Below, piece by piece: positions 13,690-25,899 of a stretch of DNA of 64,000 nt. The stretch comes from Dasypus novemcinctus (lineage: Eukaryota > Chordata > Mammalia > Cingulata > Dasypodidae), in assembly GCF_030445035.2 (NCBI RefSeq), contig NC_080702.1:11664029-11728028 (forward strand), read 5' to 3'. The stretch's first letter is position 1. Every line of letters starts with the position of its first letter. Position numbers and translations under genes: made by a program. The notes beneath the pieces are model-generated. The model was given only the letters and a program-made list of their open reading frames with translations. It did no database searches and was not told the DNA's origin.

Positions 13690-14112
13690 TTATTTTTTTA
13701 AAGATTTATTTATTTTTATTTATTTCTCTCCCCTTCCTCCCCACCCCCCACCCCAGTTGTCTGTCCTCTCTGTCTATTTGCTGTGTCTTCTTCATCTGCT
13801 TCTGTTGTTGTCAGTGGCATGGGAATCTGTGTTTCTTTTTGTTGCATCATCTTGTTGTATCAGCTCTCCATGTGAGTGGCACCATTCTTAGGCAGGCTGC
13901 ACTTTGTTTTGCCCTGGGTGGCTCTCCTTATGGGGCACACTCCTTGCACATGGGGCTTCCCTATGCAGGAGACACCCCTGCATGGCATGGCACTCCTTGT
14001 GTGCATCAGCACTGCTCATGGGCCAGCTCCACATGGGTCAAGGAGGCCTGGGTTTGATACGCAGGCCTCCCATGTGGTAGACACCCTAACCACTGGTCCA
14101 AACCCACTTCCC
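13690..14112 (-). mobile_element. DAS-SINE in MaLR internal region
   Basis: An antisense DAS-SINE: the plus strand starts with the complement of the A-rich tail (TTTATTTATTTTTATTTATT) and ends with the complement of the tRNA-like head. A 10-bp duplication GTATCACAAT is present at 13680-13689 and 14113-14122. It inserted after the MaLR-like element. Confidence 0.92.
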
Positions 14113-14320
14113 GTATCACAATCAATTTAAGGAAATAATTTGTCCTGGGACAATGTCATATCCGCTATACACCTCTGAAATTAGAAAACAACTTATCTGC
14201 TTCCAATACACAAATGGATAGAAAATGGATAAACATTTTCATTACAATAAGGAGAAATTGGAAGGGAAACATGAGTTACAGTTTCTCTGCAATAGACCTG
14301 CAGGACATCCTCTATTTGAT

Positions 14321-14730
14321 CTTTTTTTTAAAAAAGATTTATTATTTATTTATTTCTCTCCCCCCCACCCCAGTTGTCTGTTCTCTGTGTTGATTTGCTG
14401 TGTGTTCTTTTGTCCACTTTTGTTGTCAGTGGCACGGGAATCTGTGTCTCTTTGTTGTGTCATCTTGTTGCATCAGCTCTCCATGTGTACGGTGCCATTC
14501 CTGGGCAGGCTGAACTTTCTTTTGTGCTGGGTGGCTCTCCTTACAGGGTGCACTCCTTGCATGTGGGGCTCCCCTATGTGGGTGACACCACTGCATGGCA
14601 CGGCACTCCTTGCATGCATCAGCATTGCACATGGGCCAGCTCCACACAGGTCAAGGAGGCCCAGGGTTTGAACCGCAGACCTCCCATGTGGCAGACGGAT
14701 GCCTTATCCATTGGGCCAAGTCTGCTTCCC
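14321..14730 (-). mobile_element. DAS-SINE, second copy in MaLR
   Basis: A second antisense DAS-SINE about 200 bp from the first. It is flanked by a slightly diverged duplication (TCTATTTGAT at 14311-14320, TCTTTGAT at about 14731-14738). Both SINEs are in the same orientation and similar to one another. Confidence 0.88.
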
Positions 14731-14889
14731 TCTTTGATTTCAAAGTCTGAGAATCATTCTCAAGATGATGGTTTCTTCTCCTTTGGGCCATGTGAGGACC
14801 CATCTTTTCCACTGACTTGCCCAACAGTCATTTTCTTGGTTCCACCTTCATCAAGCATCTGAGTGTCAACCAAGTTCCAGACCTCTCCT

Positions 14890-15240
14890 TCCAAGACTGT
14901 TGGGGTGATTGCCACACCTTACCCAATCTCTGGGTTAGTCTTAACCCCCCTAGCACGGTGAGGTAAAGATATTCCCTCTAATCTTTGGCATACAGGGTCA
15001 ACCCTTTCAGAGCAAGGAGTTGACCACCTGGCCTCCCCTAACCTTTGTGGGACAGGTCCACCCTTCTCAGACCTGTGGGGTGCTAATCTTAACTGCTTTA
15101 ATCCTTGGGGAATGTGCTCCATCCTCTCTGCACTCTAGGGGTGAAAAATCCCCCAGAGCATAGGTGGGAAAACCAACCCTCTTCAACTGCTGGGGCAAAC
15201 TCACCCTCTCTGTACACATGGGTGGGGTTCCTCTCTTGGC
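14890..15240 (-). repeat. Imperfect tandem array in MaLR internal region
   Basis: Degenerate units of roughly 45-65 bp repeat the plus-strand motif ACCTTTGTGGG / CTGTGGGGTGCTAA / CTTTGGCATACAGGGTCAACC. The array is C/T-rich on plus. It belongs to the internal part of the MaLR-like element; unit boundaries are uncertain. Confidence 0.5.
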
Positions 15241-16001
15241 CCAAGATGATGTCCTAATTTCATGTCTCAGTTTCCATGGTTTTCCTCTTAAAGCTCTTTC
15301 TCTTTAAATTTCTCCTTTCTATGTCCCTTTTATTCAAGGCTGGCAGTGGTTCTTTTCATACAGCTCTCTCAGAAAGTCTGCTGGGTTTAGCATGCAGGAA
15401 GCAGGGGTCCAAGCCATCAGACAATAAGACTTTCCACAAGTCTTTCCAACATAACTGCATCTTCAATCCTGATTTACAAGTTCCAAGTTTAGTTAAGTCC
15501 TCCAGTGGGGTACTTTCAACTGGGAACCTGATTTCCAGGGGATTGGAATTTTCAATATCAGTTTCTGTTTTCTTTGTTCCCAATATTTCAGTTCTCAGCT
15601 TATCTTGTTCATCTAGCATTTTGCTATAAGCTGCAAGCAGAAGCCAAGCCGCATTCTCCAGGTTTACATTGGAAATTGCTTCAGCTAAATGCCCAGGATC
15701 ACCATTTTCAAATTTTGCCTTCCATAAAACACCAGGAGTTAATCTTGCTTAATTCTCTGCAACTTTAAAACACAGATTGCCTTTCTGCCATTTTCTGAAA
15801 ATAGTTTCACCGTTTACTTCTCAGGCATCATAAAATTCTCTTTGGCATCCATATTGCTATCAACAGTCTCTTCAAAGCACTGTAGGTCTTTTCTTCCAAG
15901 CATCTCACAATCCCTCCAAAACATATCCTTTACCCATTTATAAAACCATTCCAGCATTTCAGTAATTGCAAAAGCACTCCTCCTCTCTTGTTACCAAATT
16001 T

Positions 16002-16466
16002 TGTATTAGCCAAAGGAGTGCTGATGTAAAATACCAGAAACTGGTTTGTTTTTATAAAGGGTATGTATTTGGGGTAGGAGCTTACAGATAACAGGCCATA
16101 AAACAGAAGTTATTTCCCTCACCAAAGTCTATTTGGAGCTAGATGGCTGCCAATGTCTGTGAGGGTTCAGGCTTCCTGGGTTCCTATGTTCCTGGGGCTT
16201 GCTTTACTCTGGCTTCAAGGATCCTTCCTTCCTGGGGCTGGCTTCTCTTTCCTCTGTGTGCTGACTTCCCAGGTCTTCATCAAATTCTAACATCAGAAAT
16301 CCCCAACTCTGTTCTTCACTGTGCCTTTTATCTGTGAGTCCCCACCCACCAAGGGGTGGGGATGCAACACCATAATCTCAATTACTCAATCCTGCCCAGG
16401 TACAGATCAGATTATAATCATTATCCAATATTTCTTTTTGGAATTCAATTATATCAAACTGCTACA
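16002..16466 (-). repeat. 5' LTR of the MaLR-like element
   Basis: This 465-bp LTR on the minus strand begins TGTAGCAGTTTGATATA and ends CTAATACA. It matches the 13120-13587 LTR over its full length with scattered substitutions. The two LTRs were identical at insertion, so their divergence could date the disruption of the zinc-finger array. Confidence 0.82.
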
Positions 16467-17215
16467 GCCTTCATTCAAGCCTCTTCCCTAAAATGTGAGA
16501 GAACTCACACAAGAGAGAAACCTTAGGAATGTCATATATGCAGGGATGCTTTCAGTTGCCATTCCCATCTTCAGTGACATGAGAGAACTCACACAGGAGA
16601 GAAATACCATGAATGCAATCTATTTGGGAAAGTTATTTCATCCCTCTTCCATTAAAAAAAAACATAAAACAATTTACTCTGGAAATAAATACTGAATATT
16701 ATCAATGTCAGAAAGCATATAGTAATTATTCTAAGAGGACATGAAAGAATTCCAACTGGAGAGAAACATGAGTTTCATCAATGCAGGAAAGCTTTTAGTC
16801 ATCATTCCCACCTTCAAGAACATGAGAGAACTCACTCTGGGAAAACTTCAATTTTCTAATCTTAAACACCGTGAGAGAACTCACACTGTAGGAAAGACAC
16901 ATGAATGTTGTCTATGTAGGAAAATTTTCACCTGTATTTCTGCTCTCCGGCAACATTACAAAATTCCTGTGGGATGGAAATAATAACATACTTATGGGAA
17001 AGCCTTTATTTTTCTAGCCTTAAGCCATAGGAGATTACTCTATATTCAAATGGAGAGAATCCATATGACTGTCAACAATTTGAGAAAGTCATCAGTCAAT
17101 ATTCTTATTTTAAATGTAATATTCACACTATAAATCTTTTGCATACTTAAGAGACTTCAGTCATAAATTTAACCTTTAAACATACCAGGGAACTCATATT
17201 CTGAAGAAACATTTT

Positions 17216-17631
17216 TTTTTTAAGATTTTTAAAAAATTTATTTCTCTCCCCTTCTCTGCACCTCCCCAGTTGTCTGCTCTCTGTGTTCATTCACTATGTG
17301 TTCTTCTGTGTCCACTTGTATTCTTGTCAGCAGCACCCAGAATCTGTGTCTCATTTTGTTGCATCATCTTGCTGCATCAGCTCTCCATGTGTGTGGCTTG
17401 TTCCTGGGCAGGCTGCACTTTTTCGTGCTGGGCAGCTCTCCTTATGGGGCACACTCCTTGCACATGGGGCCCCCCTATGTGGGGGACACCCCTGCATGGC
17501 AGGGCACACCTTGCATGCATCAACATTGCACATGGACCAGCTCATCACACAGGTCAGGAGGCCCTGGGTTTGAACCCTGGACCTCCCATGTAGTAGGTAG
17601 ATGCCCTATCCATTGGGCCAAATCCACTTCC
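17216..17631 (-). mobile_element. DAS-SINE in zinc-finger remnant
   Basis: An antisense DAS-SINE with a T-rich start (tail complement) and the tRNA-like head at its plus-strand right end. A duplication CTGAAGAAACATTTT at 17201-17215 is matched by CTGAAGAAACACTTT at 17632-17646, one mismatch in 15. It splits the distal zinc-finger remnant. Confidence 0.92.
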
Positions 17632-18009
17632 CTGAAGAAACACTTTTTAATGTGTTTAGAAGTTCTTGTTGTCATCCATGCTTCATCAGATAATCTAATA
17701 ACATTCATAGTCTTGAGAATCCATGTGCATGTTATTTATGCAGCAAAGCCCTTAATAGGCAAATGATATTCTATGTGAGAAAGCACATAATGTAAATATA
17801 ATGGAATTGGAGGGTGCTCTTCTACTACCTAATAAGCTAATCAGAAAATCACATGTGAGGAAACCTACAACTGTACTCAATGTCAGATTGCCTTAATTGC
17901 TAATTTATCCTTTAAATTAAATGAGTGAACTCCAAAAGAGTGAAACACTAGGTCTGTAATCACTGCACTATCATTCAGCCAAAACTAAGCCTTGTGCTAA
18001 AGGAAACTC

Positions 18010-18932
18010 AGTTTAAGAATAACCACAAAGATACAACCCCAGAATGTGGTGCTCTTGGGTTACAGAGACACCCAGGTCCTATAGTTATGGCAGATGGCTC
18101 TGGAGTTCAGGGCTTGCCAGTGAACCCAACTTTGGAATTTCTGCTCCTGCATGTGATGTAGTTAGACTCACATGTGACCTGGCTACACATGCCTTTTCTG
18201 TCACTTTTACTGGAACTGTGATTGGCACTGGGGTTGGTGTATGCTCAAGAGACTTGAATTCTTGGACTGTCCATGTGACAGCTGGACCCTTAGCCTCAGC
18301 AGAGTTACAACACCTATTCACTGGGTCATTGAACTTATCCACATCAGCCAACAGGGAGGTAAGGATGGTCAACCACCACACCAGGGAACCAAGAGAGTCT
18401 ACAACAGCAAGCAGGAGATTTAGTTTAGAAGTGGAGTGGACATCATCCCAGGGTCATCCAGATGGAGGAATACAATATGGATTAGGGTGGACTTACTAGT
18501 ATTCTACTATAGAATCATTGTGATTTTACAATGGAAGAAACTGTATCATTGATGTGGAAACTGTGGCTACGGGATTTGCTGAGGATAGGAATAGAGAAGA
18601 AGAAGTGTGATATGGGGACATTTTCAGGACTTGGAGTTCATATGAATAATAGTGCAGGGACAGATGTAGGACATTATATATACTGCCATAACCCACTGAA
18701 TGGACTGGGAGAGTGTAAACTACAATGTAATCTATAATTCATGCTGTGTAGCAGTGCTCCAAAATGTATTCATCAAATGCAATGAATGTGCCATACTGAT
18801 GACATAATTTGGTGAAGTGGGAAGAGTGGGGGATAATAGTGAGTGGATATATGGGAACCTCATATTTTTTAATGTAACTTTTTTGTGATCTATGTATCTT
18901 TTAAAAAAGGTAATAAAATAGGGGGGAAAATT
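18010..18932 (+). mobile_element. L1 3'UTR, 5'-truncated insertion
   Basis: A sense L1 3' end. The terminal part (18830-18932) is the armadillo L1 3' terminus, TTTTTTAATGTAACTTTTTT then TGTGATCTATGTATCTTTT and an A-rich tail. The upstream part (18010-18500) is homologous to the 3'UTR copies at 4.6-5.4 kb and 37.8-38.5 kb but more distant. A 151-codon frame (18044-18499) includes the same NHHTREPR core in the same frame as the other copies. The 5' end is approximate. Confidence 0.75.
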
Positions 18933-18944
18933 ATCACCCATACC

Positions 18945-19730
18945 AGAAACCCTTTTAATGCAAATTTTTAAAAAAGAGGAAGAAGACTGTTAGGAGGATG
19001 AAACCCCTTGAGGAATTTCCAGAATATTCATTGTGAAGAATGTAATGAAAAGTCATGGGAAATCATTTATTCACTGATTGGGATGTTGCATGATTCAGTA
19101 ATTTTGTTTCTGTGATGGATATTATTAGAGGGGTTTTGCAAATGGGTATCTGATAGCTGACTTTGTGGATATCAACTAGAAGTTTTATAGGTTTGGGGAT
19201 AAGAAAATGTGTGAAATCTGTGATTTAGGAGTCTCCCTCATAAATAACTGTGGTTCTCTTGTTGCCTTTCCTGTCTCAGCGATTAAATAGCTGAAGGTGA
19301 GCAACAGGTATGGTCACGTATTCCTAATGGTAGATGAAACAATACTTCACCTCTGTAACTAGAATTGTTATCAGTGAGTGTGATAATCATGAACACAGTA
19401 GTTCACTGTGCCAGGCAGAGGTACAGATCATTTGCACTTCCCATCACTAATTTCCCAGTATGATATATCTAGGAAAAATGCACTGCCATAATGATTTTGT
19501 TAATAAAATAACTAATAGATTCCAAAACCTTCCATGCCCATAGGCAATGCCCTTATGATGGATGACATTTAGAAATCATTTCCTTGACATTAATTATTAA
19601 AATATTAAGTTCCAGATCATGCAAATATGGAAAACAATAAGCAAAAAACAAAAACCAAGCAAAAATGCATCATCTCTCACTTTCTCTGATTCCTCTGATG
19701 TACATAGCTGCTCTTTTTGACTATTCTTGC
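18945..19730. other. Unassigned, probably 3' flank of the zinc-finger gene
   Basis: No repeat or exon is recognised. It follows the zinc-finger remnant and the L1 insertion, so part of it may be former 3'UTR. No convincing polyadenylation site can be tied to the gene. Confidence 0.3.
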
Positions 19731-19734
19731 AGAT

Positions 19735-20030
19735 TTATTTATTTTAAAGTTTAACTGAGATAGACACAAATACAATATATCCTAATTGTGTAATTGATAG
19801 GTCTTAATATAATCAAAATGTGCCTTCATCACCAAATAGTTTTAGAACAATTTCATTACTCCATTAAAAAAATACCCCACACCCCTTAGCAGTCTCCTCA
19901 CTATCCCTCTATCCTGTCACAATCCTACATTACTAATTTCATCTTTATAGATTGATATATATTTGCAAATTAAATGTAATCATACAATTTTGCACTTATT
20001 TTTGTATATGGTGTGATAGAATGGTCTACC
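19735..20030 (-). mobile_element. Old L1M-type 3' fragment
   Basis: The plus-strand order (AAGTTTAACTGAGATA, then TCATCACCAAATAG, then AATCCTACATTACTAATTTC, then TAAATGTAATCATACAATTTT) follows the usual layout of ancient mammalian L1M 3' ends in antisense. It is highly diverged. Confidence 0.6.
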
Positions 20031-20034
20031 TATT

Positions 20035-22692
20035 ATACTTTTTAAACATATTTAGATCATTAAAATGTTACATGAAAAATATAGGGGGTTACCATATGCC
20101 CCACTGACTATCACTCCCACACAATCCCACATTAACAGCATCATTCATTAGTGTGGTACTAGTGAGGTTTCCTTCTATTCCAATCTTTTGAAGTGCTTTT
20201 ATCAGGAAAGGATGCTATATTTTGCCAAATGCTTTTTCTTCATCTGTGGAGATTATCATGTGATTTCTTTTCTTTTGATCTGTTTATAAGGTGTATTACA
20301 TTGATTTTCTCATGCTGAAACTTCCTTGCATAGGAAGGATGAAACTCATTGATCATGGTGTATAATTTGTTTGTTGTGTTTTTTAATACAATTATCAAGT
20401 ATTTGGGTATTTAGCATCTAGGCTCATTAGAGTGATTGGTCTGTAGTTTTCCTTTTTTTGTGACATCTTTGTTTGGCTTTGGAATTGGGGTGATGTTGGC
20501 ATCATAGAATGAGTTAGGCAGTGTTCCCTCCACTTCTATTTTTTGGAAGAATTTAAGCAGGATTGTTGTTCATTCTTCCTGGAATGTTAGGTAGAATTCA
20601 CATGTGAAGCCATCTGGTCCTGGGCTCTTATCTGGGAGGTTTTTGATGACTTATTCAATCTCATTACTTGTGATTGTTCTGGTGAGTTCATGAATTTCTT
20701 GTTTCATCAATGTTAGGGTGCTTGTGGTTTCTAGGAATTTGTCCATTCCCTCAAAATTATCCACTGTTGGCATACACTTTTTCAAAATGTCCTCTTATGA
20801 TATTCTATTTCTGTAGCATCTGTGGTGATACCTCCTTCCTTGTTTCTTATTTTATGTACTTGCCCCTTCTCTCCTTTTCTCTTTGTTAGTCTAAGTATTT
20901 GTCAATTTTATTAATCTTCACAAAGAACCAGATTTTGGTGTTTATTTTTCCTACTGCTTTCTTATTTTCAATTTCAGTTAGCTCTACTCTAATTTTTGTT
21001 ATTTCCTTCTTGATACTTCCTTTGGGATTAGCTTGTTGTACATTTTCTAATTCCTCCAGATGTCCAGTGAGTTCTTTGATTTTACCTCTTCTTTTTTAAT
21101 ATAGTGATTTATGGCTAAGAACTTCCCTCTAAGTATAGGTTTTGCTGTAACCTATAGATTTTGATACATTATGTTGTCATTTTATTTAGTTTCAATTTAG
21201 TTTCTGATATCTTTTGCAATTTCCTCCTTGACTCACTGATTGTCTAAGAGCAGTTTTACTTCAATATCTTTGTAATATTCTTCTCTGTACTTGACCAATT
21301 TCCAGCTCCATCCTGTGGTTGTCAGAGAAACTACTTGGTATAAGGTCAATCTTTCTGAATTCATTGACAGTTTTTCTAGGGCCTAGAATATTATCCATCC
21401 TGGAGAATGATCCATGTGCACTTGAGAATAATGTTTATCTGGATATATTTGGGCATAATGTTCTGTATATGTCTTTTCGGTCCAGATCCTTTAATGTATT
21501 ATCCAAAGTCTTTGTTTTATTATTGATTCTCTGTTGAGATGTTCTGTCTAATTCTGATAATGCTGTTTTAATGTCCCCCACTATAACTGTAGAGGCATCT
21601 ATTTCTTTACTTAGTTTTTCCAATATTTACCTCAAGTATTTTTAGGAGTCTTGGTTAGGTCCATAAATGTTTATGTTTGTCCTTTCTTCTTCATAGGTTA
21701 TCCTTTTTTATACAAGTTTTATTTTTTCTCCCCCCCCCATGGCTTTTTACATGCTGTCTGCCCTCTGTGTCCATTCACTGCAGTCTCTTCTGTGTTCTCC
21801 TTTGTCTCCCTTTTTGTTGTGTCATCTTGCTGCGTCAGCTCTCCATGTCATCTGTGGGCCAGATGGCACTACATGGCATTTGCAAGTGGCACTCCATGGC
21901 ATCTACAGGCCAGGCAGCACTCTGTGGCATCTGTGGGCCTTGCAGTGTTCTGTGGCATCTGCAGGCCAGTTGGCACTCTGTGGTGTCTATGGACTGCACA
22001 GTACCATGCAGCACACGGGTAAGCCTGCCTTCACAAGGAGGCCCCAGGACGTAAACCAATGGCCTCCCATATGGTAAATGGGAGCTCATCTGATTGAGCC
22101 AGAGCTGCTTCCTACAATAGTTTTCTTTTCAAGTGTGTTTTGTCCGATATTAGTATAGCTACTCCCACCTATTTTTGGTTATTGTTTGTATGTAAAATTA
22201 TTTTCCAACTATTTACTTTCTGCATCCTTTCATCTCTGTGTCTAAGGTGAGTTTCTTGTAGATAGCATATAGATGGGTCCTATTTTTGCATCCATTCTGC
22301 CAGTCTCTGACTCTTGGTCAGAGAGTTTAATCCATTAACATTCAATGTTACTACTGTAGAAGAATTCATTTATTAGCCATATTTTTAGGTTTCTGATGTC
22401 ATATATTGTTTATATTTCTCTTTATGTTTTTTTTCTTACACTCTCGTCCAACTCTTTCCTGGTTTTCCTTTCAAACTGCAGAACTCTCTTTCAAAGAGAG
22501 TGCAGGTTTCTTATTGACAGATGCTCTTAATTTCTGTTTATCTGTGAGTATTTTGAGCTCTCCCTCATTTTTAATTGTGAGCTCTTCAGAATAGAGATTT
22601 CTTAGCTGGAAGTTTTTCATTTAGCACCTTAACTATGATATACCACTGCCTTCTTGCCCCTATGGTTTCAGAAGAGAAATTACCACTTAATC
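20035..22692 (-). mobile_element. Internally deleted L1 (ORF2 and ORF1 parts)
   Basis: The minus strand contains an L1 3' terminus at 20035-20160 that joins directly, at about 20162, to the reverse transcriptase region of ORF2. The ORF2 C-terminus and most of the 3'UTR are therefore missing. From there it runs through the linker and endonuclease region towards ORF1 at about 22400-22690. It parallels 41.9-44.2 kb and 61.2-63.5 kb. No open frame exceeds about 70 codons in sense. A SINE splits it at 21721-22112 and a solo LTR abuts it at 22693. It is old and inactive. Confidence 0.8.
21721..22112 (-). mobile_element. DAS-related SINE, divergent subfamily
   Basis: The T-rich start and the right end (GGCCTCCCATATGG ... 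GATTGAGCC) follow the DAS plan, but the middle differs and contains several copies of a GGCATCTGTGGGCC-type unit. It resembles the element at 30672-31041. The target duplication is imperfect (TACAAGTTTT at 21711-21720, TACAATAGTTTT at 22113-22124). Confidence 0.78.
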
Positions 22693-23220
22693 TGTATTAG
22701 TCAGTCAAAGGGACACTGATGCAAATTATCAGAAATGGGTGGTTTTTATGAATGTTATTTATTTTGTGTAATAGCTTACAGTTCCAGGCCATAAAACATG
22801 AGTCATTTCCTTCACCAAAGTCTATTGCTACATCTAGGGGCATGATGGCTCCTGTTGTCTGAGGGTTCTGGCTTCCTATGTTCCTCTCTTCCTGAGGCTT
22901 GCCTCTCTGGGTTCAACTGCTCTGCCTGCTTCAAAAGGTCAGCTGTAGACCATCAGGCAAATGGCTCTCTCTCTCTCCCTAGGACTTGATTCTTTCTGGG
23001 TTCAATTGCTTTGCATTCTACTGTGTGTTTACTTACTAGGCTCCAGGTAAAATCTCCCAACTCTGTCCTTTGCCATGTCTTTTCTCTGAGAGTCCCTCCC
23101 CACCAAGGTGAAGGGACTCAACACCCTACTCACATGGCCCAAAGTCCTAATCATAACTTAATCAATTAAACATGATACTTGTGACAGAGCATTTTACAAA
23201 TATAATCAAATAACCCTGTC
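22693..23220 (-). repeat. Solo LTR of the MaLR-like family
   Basis: This starts TGTATTAGTCAGTCAAAGGG on plus, the complement of the LTR end seen at 30183, and follows the layout of the LTRs at 13120 and 16002 (TTTATGAATGTTATTTATTT, then AGGCCATAAAACATGAGTCATT). It carries about 60 bp of extra CT-rich sequence (22960-22980 region). The right end is uncertain, near 23215. Confidence 0.7.
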
Positions 23221-23229
23221 TTTGCAAGA

Positions 23230-25895
23230 AATCTGGCACTTTAGTTGGATATGATGCACCCTGATGTAAAAAGTTATTATCATTTTACATGTGGCCTTCA
23301 GAGAGAATGCATTTTCCAGATTACTGGCAATTTTGGGTCATTTCGTTGGAAGCATCAACCTGTTCAAATAATTACATCTAATAGTTATAGAGAGTCCTTA
23401 GCATGTACCATTTGGAATTTATTGAGCCTATTCCAACATATAGTATATAACCAAGTCCTTGTAGTAAGAATGCTTGGTTTCACAGAAACGGTTTACAATT
23501 TTAAGCAATAAACGCAGGAGTGTTCTTCTTCAGATGCACGTATGCAATAATAGTGATACATTTCAGAAAGAGATGTTGAAAATGGGAATTCATATTCCTG
23601 AAAAAGATGTGTCTTGGGAACTAGAGGAAAATGATTATTGAGAGATTTTGCAGCACCATGAGCCTTGTGATGTCCAGGGATGTTGCTGTAAAGGGCAAGA
23701 ATAGAATGCACCTGACAGCAAATGAGAAATAAAACACTGTCAATGTTGTGGTTCTAGTGAAACCCATTTAGACTGTTGCTCACCACAATCATGGGAACAA
23801 AATTGGGAGTGTTCAGAATGTGGAAGGTATCATCTACAATTCAGGGGATTTCAAAAGAAGCCAAAAAACACACTCAGCCCAATTCAAATAACATGGACAT
23901 TACTGATTGTTTGTTAGAAGAGTCATCACCGAAATTACTCAGTCACCTGGAGCCCAGATCTAATGAGAACACCCCTGGAAGTCCCACTGGTCTGGACACG
24001 AGCAAGGAATCAACCTGTTAGAAGAAGGCAAGGCAGCAAATTTAGAAGAGTTTTTAAAATGTATTAATAGAGTTAGGATTCCCAATTAAAAGAAAAACTA
24101 AAAAATTATATATCAACAAAGCCAATATCTGGAATATTGCCTTAGATAGATTCAGAAATCAAAGCTTTAATCCTGTATACTCAATTGAAATAGCCTATGT
24201 AAGCAAAAATGATGAATTTGGCCAAGAGCATCCTGGATCAAGACAAGAGTTTCTGAGTCTTTCAATGCAGCATCTTGAAAGCTCATCACTGTTTGAAGGG
24301 TCCTTGTCAAAGAACTTGTCCCTTAATGCCCAAGATAAATACTACAACAAATATGGCTGACTTTATCTCAGCAATAAATGAATGCTCTAATTACCTACAG
24401 ATTATTGGATGTCTTAGACATTAAGTGGTAAATATATGTTGGTAAAAGACATACTTTTCTACCGTGTAATTAAGAGAGCCCAAACAACCTTTGGGAGTTT
24501 TAAGCAGGGTCTGAAAATTCTTCACATTTTAGATAAAATTCTGACTTCTCCAGAAGCATTTTGCAGCATCCTCTCTCATAAACCTTATAATCTTTCTGTA
24601 AAAATTCTTAGTGATCTTTTTACAGTCTACCCATTGTCTAACATAAAACTTTGGGATTTTGGAACAGTTACTTACAAGCTATTGAAAATTGTAAATCTGC
24701 AACAACAATGGAAGATATTCTTATTTTTGCAACTGGTTGCAGTTCCATTCCACCTACTGAATTTAAACTCACTCCTTCAATTGAGTGCCTGCATATGGAT
24801 TTTCCTATTAGAAACAAGTGTAGTATCTCTTCCAATAAATAATACATTTAAAGAATTTCAAGAAAATATACAGTTTGCCATAAAGAAAAACACTTTAAGA
24901 CTAGAAAAGGAAGAAAGTTCTCACTATGTGGGACATTAAAATGTTTCTTTGAACAAAGATATTTCTTTTAAAGTTGCTATTGAGCCTTTCTTTTGTTTCA
25001 GAAATCTGTCCATCATCACTTTTGAATAAACATGTCAGCTTCTGGGTCCAATAAAATTTGTATGAACATGAAGGAATGCTTTGGAAATTTAAGCTAAAAA
25101 AATTTTTGTTGAAGTGTACTAATCAAAATTGGTGAATTTTTCATTGTCTTAATATACATGCTTCATAAATTTCAATATAAATACTTACAGAATGACTGTA
25201 AAGAATTCTTGAAGCATAGTAGTATAATATGTAAGGAAAAAATGTTTTGCTACTTTTGTAAATTGTTAGCTGGAAGATGCCACAATGATTTTTCTCTTTT
25301 TATACAGTTTTCAAATTATTTCTTATTTAACTAAAGCATTTTGTAGAAAAGCTAAATGGATAATTCCTCTTATATAAATCAGAGGTGTATATTCTGGGCT
25401 GTATGTTTATGTGTGCTTTTCTAAAATGGCACTCAGTAGATGGTTAAACTGCATGAAAATTGTTGACGTATATTAAAACAGAATCATACTGCAGTTAGAT
25501 TATGCATAATGGGAAATAGTATTATATAAAAAGCAAAAGTGCACAATATTCTGAAAGCTACAGACATTCCATTGGCTTGAAAACACTTTAGAGGTGGATA
25601 TAAATTGTATTTGAAAATATCTAAGAAAGTCTGTCATTTTTAAAGCCTTAATTTTTTTTTTTTTATATCCAACATGTGGTATTAAACCATAGTTATGACT
25701 GATCCCCAAAAAGTTTAGGTATCTGAATGATCTCAGTAGATTGTCATATTGTAGGTTTGGCTATTTGACATTTATTTATTATCAGGATGTTTGTATGATA
25801 GGTAACCTGGCACCATAGCACTAGTTATTTTCTCTGGCTTTGAAGGGTATCTGTTATTACATAAGCAATGTAGAAATAAAGTGAAAACAACAACA
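23230..25895 (+). pseudogene. G2E3: Processed pseudogene of G2E3 (HECT-type E3 ligase)
   Basis: Conceptual translation across frames follows the human G2E3 protein (G2/M phase-specific E3 ubiquitin ligase) from roughly residue 90 to its last residue, without introns. Segments that identify it are [15 protein letters not shown] near 23295, [20 protein letters not shown] near 23745, [18 protein letters not shown] near 24100, [20 protein letters not shown] near 24230, [19 protein letters not shown] near 24708 and the C-terminus RLEKEESSHYVGH ending at 24939. Frameshifts and stops are frequent. About 95 codons are missing at about 24352. A 3'UTR of about 0.95 kb follows, with AATAAA at 25875-25880 and an A-rich tail. 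The 5' end is truncated beside the solo LTR. It is not expected to make protein. Confidence 0.93.
25875..25880 (+). promoter_or_regulatory. AATAAA of retroposed G2E3 transcript
   Basis: The signal lies about 935 bp after the G2E3 stop-codon position and 6 bp before an A-rich run (AAAACAACAACAACAAA). It supports a retroposed, polyadenylated mRNA and marks the pseudogene's 3' end. Confidence 0.65.
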
Positions 25896-25899
25896 ACAA

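Larger units (their letters stand above)
13120..16466 (-). mobile_element. MaLR-like LTR retrotransposon with two LTRs
   Basis: The element is bounded by two related LTRs and by an exact 5-bp duplication GCCTT at 13115-13119 and 16467-16471. The ends are TG...CA on its coding (minus) strand. The duplicated GCCTT is part of a zinc-finger codon run, so the insertion point in the finger array is known exactly. The internal region holds two DAS-SINEs, an imperfect tandem array and an 87-codon minus-strand frame (15356-15619) in the position of the degenerate gag of MaLR elements. I see no pol or env, as is normal for MaLRs. Family assignment is by structure and layout only. Confidence 0.75.
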
